DNA from: Gammaproteobacteria bacterium
GTDB lineage: Bacteria; Pseudomonadota; Gammaproteobacteria; Pseudomonadales; Cellvibrionaceae
Direction of reading: 5' to 3'
Length of the DNA stretch: 39,048 nt
Assembly: GCA_025362015.1 (NCBI GenBank)
Contig: JANYIO010000126.1
Location: 1-39,048 of the forward strand
The notes beneath the pieces are model-generated. The model was not told where the DNA came from. It did not search any database and saw nothing but the letters and a program-made list of their open reading frames with translations. Position numbers and translations under genes: made by a program. Numbering within the stretch: position 1 is the first letter of the stretch; every line of letters starts with the position of its first letter. Below, in pieces: positions 33,818 through 39,048 of this stretch.

Positions 33818-35317
33818 TTACTCACTCAATAATTGGCATAAATACGGAATCAAATCTGTCGCCAACAAACTCCGTTGGCCCACTTCATCTGCCGCTAAAT
33901 CTGCCGCATTGGCATGCAGTACTGCACCGAGGCGCGCCGCATTTTCAACACTCAAACCCTGCGCAATTAAACTGCCCACAATGCCACTCAACACATCGCC
34001 CATACCACCGCTGGCCATGCCGGGATTACCTTGCGTGACTATGCCGGTAATACCTGACTCGCCCGCAATCAAACTGCCCGCACCTTTAAGAATGACGGCT
34101 CCACCAAATTTTTCTTGCAGACGTTGCACGCTCCCGAAGCGATCTGCTTGTACATCGCTGGTATTGACCCCAAGTAAACGCGCAGCCTCACCGGGATGTG
34201 GTGTAAGAAGGCAATTTTGACGAGGAGTAAAGTTTGGTACAACGCGACCAGCAGCAAGGATATTCAGTGCATCGGCGTCTATCACCATAGGCAAACCACT
34301 CTTAACCGCTTGCTGCAACATTTGCTCAGACCAAGGCGAACGACCGAGGCCCGGGCCAACCACCAACACGGTGGGACGCGCTAACAAAGGCTCAAGTTCC
34401 TGACCCGAAATCACGCCACAAGCCATAATCTCAGGGCAACGTGTCAGCATGGCGGAAATATGTTCCGGACGTGTGGCAATACTCACCAACCCGGCACCGG
34501 TGCGCGCCGCCGCCTCGGCCGCCATCAGCGCCGCACCGCCATAACCCGTATCGCCGCCGATAATCATTACATGACCAAAGTCGCCTTTGTGCGCATCAGC
34601 TTCACGGGGGACAAGCAGATTCATTAACTCGGGTAACTGTAAACATTCTGCTGTAGGGTTTGTTTGCCTAAAAATTGTTGCGGGAATACCTAAATCAGCC
34701 AGCACGATTTCACCACACACGGCCTGACCGCGGCCCGTGAGCAACCCACGCTTCATACCTATAAAAGTGATAGTAAGTGTCGCCTTAACAACAACACTTT
34801 GAACCGCACCCGTATCAGCATTAAGGCCGGAAGGAATATCAATTGCCAACACTGGCAACTGTGCATGGTTAATCTGCTCAATTGCGGCAGCAAAGGCTAA
34901 ACGCACCTCGCCCTGTAAGCCTATACCAAGTAACGCATCAACAATCACGCCCACTTTCGGTGGCTTAGCCTCGGCAAAGGGAACCATTTTTACGTTTTCT
35001 TGCAACGCAAACTCATAAGCTTGGCGCGCTTCACCGACTAACTTTTCCGGTTTGGATAATTGGATCACTTGCACTTGCACTCGGCGTTGCGCCGCTAGCG
35101 CCGCCAGCACATAGCCATCACCACCATTTTTACCCGCACCGCAATAAACACTAATAAGCTCCGAGTCAGGGAACCGCTGCACTAACAATTCGTAGGCTGC
35201 ACCACCCGCGCGCTTCATTAGCTGGATACCAGGAATGCCACTAGCAATGGCAGCGGCGTCAATTTTATAAACCTGCTCAGCAGTGTAGAGCGAACAACAT
35301 GGGGCGGTAATTTTCAT
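33818..35317 (-). CDS. nnrD: Bifunctional NAD(P)HX epimerase/dehydratase NnrD (YjeF)
   Basis: Repairs hydrated NAD(P)H: the N-terminal half epimerises R- and S-NAD(P)HX and the C-terminal half dehydrates S-NADHX using ADP. The start is set at the ATG at 35317 (MKITAPCCSLYTAEQVYKID), giving 499 aa, the normal size; the open frame continues 46 codons upstream, but that part is hydrophobic, unlike the family, and begins within a palindromic repeat. The epimerase domain has GAGKNGGDGYV (residues 60-70) and VDALLGIGL. The kinase-like dehydratase domain has GDFGHVMIIGGDTGYGGAALMAAEAAARTGAG, LLTPHPGEAARLL and NPGMASGGMGDVLSGI. It is followed directly by tsaE. Confidence 0.95.
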   Translation of the reverse strand: MKITAPCCSLYTAEQVYKIDAAAIASGIPGIQLMKRAGGAAYELLVQRFPDSELISVYCGAGKNGGDGYVLAALAAQRRVQVQVIQLSKPEKLVGEARQAYEFALQENVKMVPFAEAKPPKVGVIVDALLGIGLQGEVRLAFAAAIEQINHAQLPVLAIDIPSGLNADTGAVQSVVVKATLTITFIGMKRGLLTGRGQAVCGEIVLADLGIPATIFRQTNPTAECLQLPELMNLLVPREADAHKGDFGHVMIIGGDTGYGGAALMAAEAAARTGAGLVSIATRPEHISAMLTRCPEIMACGVISGQELEPLLARPTVLVVGPGLGRSPWSEQMLQQAVKSGLPMVIDADALNILAAGRVVPNFTPRQNCLLTPHPGEAARLLGVNTSDVQADRFGSVQRLQEKFGGAVILKGAGSLIAGESGITGIVTQGNPGMASGGMGDVLSGIVGSLIAQGLSVENAARLGAVLHANAADLAADEVGQRSLLATDLIPYLCQLLSE

Positions 35318-35388
35318 AGCAAACTCAACAAATAGGGGGCGCAATAAACCAGAAACTCTTATCTTATACAGAAGGACAATGGCAACAC

Positions 35389-35482
35389 AAATTAAACACC
35401 TCGCCGCAAGCAGCGAGGTAATTTTTTTCCAAAAATCTATTCCGTGGCAAGCCACGGGGAATCTAACCCTCGCTTGCGATTA
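35389..35482 (+). repeat. Palindromic repeat element, copy B (best preserved)
   Basis: A 94-bp element with the same order as copy A. The left hairpin is CCTCGC..GCGAGG. The central hairpin is a perfect CCGTGGC-AA-GCCACGG. The right end is AACCCTCGCTTGCGATTAA. The left hairpin's GCAAGC and the right end's GCTTGC also form an outer inverted pair. No transposase is nearby, so it resembles a REP/MITE-type non-autonomous repeat. Confidence 0.8.
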
Positions 35483-35572
35483 ACAAAGCGGCAATTATAC
35501 GCACTTGGCGCCACCTTTAAAGCGCACTTATTTCGGTAAATAAATCTGATCTAATCCAACGGACTCACCACA

Positions 35573-35588
35573 GTTAACTATAGTTAAC
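35573..35588. promoter_or_regulatory. Perfect 16-bp palindrome upstream of the DUF1631-PilZ genes
   Basis: GTTAACTATAGTTAAC is fully self-complementary and lies 50 bp before the DUF1631 ATG, where an operator would sit. Parts recur in other spacers: TATAGTTAAC near 23976 and TAGTTAACAACA near 27210. The binding protein is unknown. Confidence 0.4.
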
Positions 35589-35637
35589 AACAAACACACG
35601 ACATCCAATGACTCTCAAACGGTAATGAAGCAACCCT

Positions 35638-37455
35638 ATGCCACTTCATTTTGATGACCTAGCAATACTACGCGGCGATACCAAACAACTAAATGCACTT
35701 TTTCACGCTACCACGACCGCGCCCCTTACATTGCGTGTCAATACAGCAGAAAAATTCTTTGCCCGCTTATTTAGCCGCGAGCAATTAGCTAGCCGTGAAC
35801 AGCTAGATGCCGCTTTCGTACCCTTACTTACCACCTTAAAAACAACTTTTGTTACGCTTGCAAGCCAGGATGACAGTTTCTATTGCGTAGAAACACATCC
35901 GCTTCGCCAGGTATTTGAATGCCTGCTAACTCGTGCGACAACCTGGTATACCCGCGACTCAAAACCCAACGAAATGTTCTACGAAAAATTCACGAACATT
36001 GTTCATTTAGTCACGCACTGGTGTGCACAATCTACCGACAATACAAACGCAGAAACCGCCGCCTTACACAAAGCTCTGGACGATTTTAAAACCTGGGATG
36101 ATGGCGAAGAAAAGCGTGCAGCATTAGTAGAGTCGCGCCTGTGCGAATCAGAATTGAATCATCTGCGGATGCTAACAGCTGAATGTCATGTACTGGATTT
36201 GATCAATAATGCGTTGGCCGAAAAAAACCTGCCGTTAGCACTACGTGAAACCATCCCGACCACCTTAAAAAATGAACTACAACATTGTGCATTTACCGCG
36301 GGAATAGATTCTCCCTTTTGGCGATTATGGAAGCGCTTGTTGCCGTTAATTGGTAATGTTTTTATTGCTGATAAGTCCGAGCAAGATGATCAAAAAATGT
36401 ATCGCGAGGTACCCGCAATACTCAATGAACTTGAACGCAGCTTGCAACTGGGCTCAAGTCACCCGGATTCCTATCATTTTTTTATTGAAATACTGAGCGA
36501 TAGTTTAATACTTGCCGTGCAAAAACAGTTACCTGTGTGCATGCCTCTAAACGCACTTTCATACCCTGAAGGGCACAGCACAATTAACACCCGGGTTACC
36601 GATTCCGTATTGCAACAAGTTACTAATATTCAGGTAGGTGATTGGATTTTATTTTCCAGCGAAGAAAATAAAACTATTCGCTGTAAATTAGCACTCAAAA
36701 ATTCCGGTGTTGATCAACTACTATTTGTCGATCGAACCGGTCGAAAAGTAATGATAAAAAGCAACAAAGATTTTTCCCTATGCCTATCCACTGGTATAGC
36801 CAAACCACTGACTAATATTAATTTAGAAGACGTTATTATTAAACTGATACAAGCACTGATTGCATTGCACAACAACACTCCAGCGCAACAGCCAATGCAC
36901 ACTGAAGCAAATGCACCGCAAAAAAACCCAACAGCAACCGAAGCAAAAACACAAAAACCAGAGTTAGAAGCACAAGCACAAGAATTAGATGAAGCGCGAC
37001 GGCAAGACATAACAAATCAAGTTGACTTACGCCGCGCTTCTGCGCACAAAGCAATGGCCGAAGCACGCGCGCTCGCGGCCGATAAAGCCCGCCGAGCCAG
37101 CGAAGCCAAGCAGGAAGAACAGGCCGAACGCGAACGACAACAAGTAGCGCAAGAAGAAAAAATCTTACAGCACTTACAACTTGCACAACAACAAATTCAT
37201 GGCCTCAACGTTGGTGCATGGGTTGAAATACTTGACGACGCTGAACAAGGTCAACGCTGTAAATTAGCCGTTATTATTGCTTCCGCTGGTAAATATATTT
37301 TTGTGGATAATCTCGGTCGTAAAGTTGCTGAATATCATCACGCAGAGCTTTTGCAGGCGCTGGCAAGCCGACGCTTAACGCTGATTAATAACGGCGACAA
37401 ATTTGAAGATCAACTGGTAAAAGTTATTCGCAGTTTGCGCAAAGACATTTCCTAA
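35638..37455 (+). CDS. DUF1631-type protein with duplicated C-terminal domain
   Basis: A 605-aa cytoplasmic protein of the DUF1631 type, whose role is unknown. Residues 1-310 are mostly helical and include HPLRQVFECLLTRATTW, matching the family's HPxRxLL motif. A domain with pattern VGDW..F....N..IRCKLA......LLFVDRTGRKV spans about residues 331-400. A related copy (VGAWVEI...RCKLAVI..KYIFVDNLGRKV) spans about 523-590. Between them is an Ala/Glu/Gln/Arg-rich coiled coil (about 443-520). It is followed 25 bp later by a PilZ gene, so a role in c-di-GMP-linked surface behaviour is plausible but inferred. The start follows weak AAGCAA spacing at 35638. Confidence 0.8.
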   Translation: MPLHFDDLAILRGDTKQLNALFHATTTAPLTLRVNTAEKFFARLFSREQLASREQLDAAFVPLLTTLKTTFVTLASQDDSFYCVETHPLRQVFECLLTRATTWYTRDSKPNEMFYEKFTNIVHLVTHWCAQSTDNTNAETAALHKALDDFKTWDDGEEKRAALVESRLCESELNHLRMLTAECHVLDLINNALAEKNLPLALRETIPTTLKNELQHCAFTAGIDSPFWRLWKRLLPLIGNVFIADKSEQDDQKMYREVPAILNELERSLQLGSSHPDSYHFFIEILSDSLILAVQKQLPVCMPLNALSYPEGHSTINTRVTDSVLQQVTNIQVGDWILFSSEENKTIRCKLALKNSGVDQLLFVDRTGRKVMIKSNKDFSLCLSTGIAKPLTNINLEDVIIKLIQALIALHNNTPAQQPMHTEANAPQKNPTATEAKTQKPELEAQAQELDEARRQDITNQVDLRRASAHKAMAEARALAADKARRASEAKQEEQAERERQQVAQEEKILQHLQLAQQQIHGLNVGAWVEILDDAEQGQRCKLAVIIASAGKYIFVDNLGRKVAEYHHAELLQALASRRLTLINNGDKFEDQLVKVIRSLRKDIS

Positions 37456-37480
37456 AAATCAGGTATTCGGAGTTAGCAAT

Positions 37481-37861
37481 ATGAGCAACAATGAACTACG
37501 CCAGGAGTACCGTCTCGATACGCCATTAACAGTCTTTATTGAATTAATTGCTGCCAATATTGATACTCCAGCAACCATTGTTATAAGTCACAGTGTCGAT
37601 ATTTCTGCCAACGGTTTGCGCGTAATTACTGACCGCCCACTACCTATCGGCAGCATATTAAGCAGCTGCGTACAATTGAATAATTCCGAGCGGCGCTTTA
37701 TGTTAAGCACTGAAGTTAAATGGTCGCAAGCCCTCGTCCACAAAGATGAATGCCTTATTGGCCTTGCATTGTTTGAATCAGAAGATACCGACATCCAAGC
37801 CTGGAAGGAGTTTATTGCAGAGCAATTTACACAGGGAGATCTTTGCACGATCAGCATCTAA
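37481..37861 (+). CDS. PilZ-domain protein (putative c-di-GMP receptor)
   Basis: A 126-aa single-domain PilZ protein. Both c-di-GMP-binding signatures are present: RxxxR as R7-QEY-R11 and DxSxxG as D40-ISAN-G45. The rest fits the six-stranded barrel (GLRVITDRPLPIGSILSSCVQL, FMLSTEVKWSQ, CLIGLALFESE) with a short C-terminal helix. It starts 25 bp after the DUF1631 gene with the ribosome site ATTCGGAG and is probably in one operon with it. With two I-site-containing diguanylate cyclases in the same window it could be an output of their signal, though no direct link is shown. Confidence 0.92.
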   Translation: MSNNELRQEYRLDTPLTVFIELIAANIDTPATIVISHSVDISANGLRVITDRPLPIGSILSSCVQLNNSERRFMLSTEVKWSQALVHKDECLIGLALFESEDTDIQAWKEFIAEQFTQGDLCTISI

Positions 37862-37905
37862 AAATGTAGATTAGCGCATCGTGCGATTAAAAAATAAAAT
37901 AGCCA

Positions 37906-39048
37906 GAGTTTTCCACAAAAAAGTCTCAAAAATGCATTTACAGCGAGATATCTCTCACTATTTCATTTTTTAGACGTAACTCTCCTGTGCTCGTTCAATC
38001 TCAAGCTGCAAAGACACACCTCGTTTAATGTTATGCGCCATGCAAATAATCGCTACGCGCATCTTATTTCTCATTAAACCAACGTAACGTGCCTTGCTCA
38101 TTCCATAGTGCAATTTCGCTACACCAAAAAATCGTTCAACGATAAAGCGAGTGCGCGATAATAGTTTATTGCGTTGCTTTTGTTTGACGGTCAATTTTTT
38201 ATTGCGATAAGCACGCTCTAATACACCATTTTCAATATGATTTTCTGCAAGCCAATCATTGGTTTTATGGCTCGCATACGCACTATCGGCAAATACGGTT
38301 TCTTCGTCGCCACTTAATAATTCAGTAAACACTTGCGAGTCATGCACATTACCGGCAGTGAATTCCATCGCTTTTACAAAACCGTCTTCATCAACATTCA
38401 CGTGCGCTTTAAAACCATACGTGGTTTTTTGCTTTCCGCTTGAGGCTATTTTGACATTGTAGGCTGCCTCAGCGTCTTGCGTGTTGTTGCCGCTTTTATC
38501 TTTGTTAGGGCGATTACGTTGTGCTTCAATCACGCTGGCATCCACAATGCTAATAGTGCCTGCTTTAATATATAAACTTTTTTCCGCTAATTGATCGTTA
38601 ATTTCTTTCAGGAGTGCGCCTTGTAAATTCTCAACCATCGGATTATTTCGAAAACGCCACAGCGTGCTGTGATCTGGCACTGAGTCCGCTACACTTAATC
38701 CCACAAAACGCCGAAATAATAAATCACGCGCCAATTGTTTTTCCAGGTGCGGATCACTCAAGTTGTACCAGGATTGCAACAACATGGCTTTGAACATGAC
38801 GAGTGGCGGCCAAGCTTGCTCGCCTTTTTTGTTCGCGTGAATGCACGACAACATACTTTCAATACGATCCCAGTCAATCAAGTCATGCACATCATCAAGC
38901 TCGGTGAGCGCTTTATGTTCGGTGGCGAGTGCATCCGCTAAGCTGCGCTGTTTTGTGTTTTTCCAGGCCATGATCTTTTCCTCATCTGCGATGCGTTATT
39001 TTCTCACAGGAATGATTTTTTGCGACGTATTTGTTGGTTCGTGCAAAA
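37906..39048 (-). mobile_element. IS5-family insertion sequence (right end beyond or at window edge)
   Basis: The element contains one transposase gene and runs to, or past, the right edge. A candidate left terminal repeat starts at 37906 (GAGTTTTCCACAAAAAAG). The complement of the window's last bases reads TTTTGCACGAACCAAC, which would pair with it partially if the next bases are CTC. The target-site duplication cannot be checked. Boundaries are tentative; the presence of an IS is not. Confidence 0.6.
37970..38971 (-). CDS. IS5-family transposase (DDE)
   Basis: A full-length 333-aa DDE transposase. The N-terminal DUF772-like domain includes QAWPPLVMFKAMLLQSWYNLSDPHLEKQLARDLLFRRFVGL and VPDHSTLWRFRN. 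The catalytic triad is Asp144 (SIVDASVI), Asp229 (VFADSAYAS) and Glu279 in the YREK-like segment RFIVERFFGVAKLHYG. No frameshift or internal stop is seen, so the element may be active. It lies just beyond the PilZ gene in tail-to-tail orientation and does not interrupt it. Confidence 0.95.
   Translation of the reverse strand: MAWKNTKQRSLADALATEHKALTELDDVHDLIDWDRIESMLSCIHANKKGEQAWPPLVMFKAMLLQSWYNLSDPHLEKQLARDLLFRRFVGLSVADSVPDHSTLWRFRNNPMVENLQGALLKEINDQLAEKSLYIKAGTISIVDASVIEAQRNRPNKDKSGNNTQDAEAAYNVKIASSGKQKTTYGFKAHVNVDEDGFVKAMEFTAGNVHDSQVFTELLSGDEETVFADSAYASHKTNDWLAENHIENGVLERAYRNKKLTVKQKQRNKLLSRTRFIVERFFGVAKLHYGMSKARYVGLMRNKMRVAIICMAHNIKRGVSLQLEIERAQESYV

Larger units (their letters stand above)
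35318..35637. other. 320-bp divergent spacer between nnrD and the DUF1631 gene
   Basis: Holds palindromic repeat copy B (35389-35482) and a perfect 16-bp palindrome (35573-35588). No gene is supported; the upstream extension of the nnrD frame into this spacer is rejected. Confidence 0.6.

Noticed and set aside
35318-35455. Upstream extension of the nnrD frame by 46 codons
   Set aside because: The extra residues come from palindromic repeat copy B and spacer, have no family similarity, and would place a hydrophobic segment before a cytoplasmic enzyme; the ATG at 35317 gives the normal length.
35389-35482. Integron attC site
   Set aside because: The right end GATTAACAAAGCG looked attC-like, but the left end lacks the matching GTTRRRY core and there is no integrase or cassette array.
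12817-35482. CRISPR array
   Set aside because: The repeats are three isolated, widely spaced copies near genes, without regular spacers or cas genes.

Overview
The window looks like a chromosomal segment of a gammaproteobacterium close to Cellvibrio or Pseudomonas (Cellvibrionaceae-like). This is inferred from gene order: hisI-hisE-tatA-tatB-tatC, the dgcH-like/dsbA/cytochrome c4/engB block and the nnrD-tsaE pair all follow Pseudomonas-type synteny, and the first gene has the long propeller-type hybrid sensor architecture common in polysaccharide-degrading bacteria. No rRNA, tRNA, CRISPR array or phage genes are visible. One IS5-family insertion sequence sits at the right edge.

Layout. 1-4.2 kb: 5'-truncated hybrid sensor kinase (beta-propellers, histidine kinase, receiver, diguanylate cyclase). 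4.3-7.3 kb: an RmlD-like protein with eroded catalytic motifs, divergent from the K+ transporter Kup. 7.3-9.4 kb: overlapping FAD oxidoreductase and aldo/keto reductase. 9.5-11.9 kb: hisI-hisE-tatABC. 12.0-18.3 kb: a secreted DUF1080 protein, a 1102-residue secreted DUF1080/cytochrome c/propeller fusion and a TonB-dependent receptor. 18.4-22.3 kb: cobA-nirB-nirD on the minus strand (siroheme precursor synthesis plus assimilatory nitrite reductase), preceded by a near-perfect sigma-54 promoter. 22.9-24.7 kb: moaA, a 71-aa unknown gene and small intergenic elements. 24.7-28.4 kb: fadE and a CobW-type GTPase. 28.5-32.8 kb: diguanylate cyclase, dsbA, cytochrome c4 and, divergently, engB. 32.8-33.36 kb: an intergenic region holding three tandem minus-strand small-RNA units. 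33.4-35.3 kb: tsaE and nnrD. 35.6-37.9 kb: a DUF1631 protein and a PilZ protein. 37.9 kb to the end: the IS5-family element.

The strongest candidate for something undescribed is the engB-tsaE intergenic region. On the minus strand it carries three consecutive units. Each has a GAACTT box, exactly 16 bp, and a TCNNA box (an AlgU/sigma-E-like promoter), then a C-rich anti-Shine-Dalgarno motif (CCTCC), then a hairpin followed by a run of T. Two units are clearly paralogous over about 100 nt; the third shares only the layout. The site matches the neighbourhood that holds Spot 42 in E. coli and the AlgU-dependent ErsA RNA in Pseudomonas, so a multi-copy envelope-stress small-RNA cluster is a reasonable hypothesis.

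Other points: a palindromic repeat element of about 95 bp present three times (one copy inverted and internally deleted), low-complexity tails on TatA and TatB, a degenerate 14-nt tandem repeat before hisI, and a c-di-GMP theme (two GGDEF proteins with intact I-sites and one PilZ protein).
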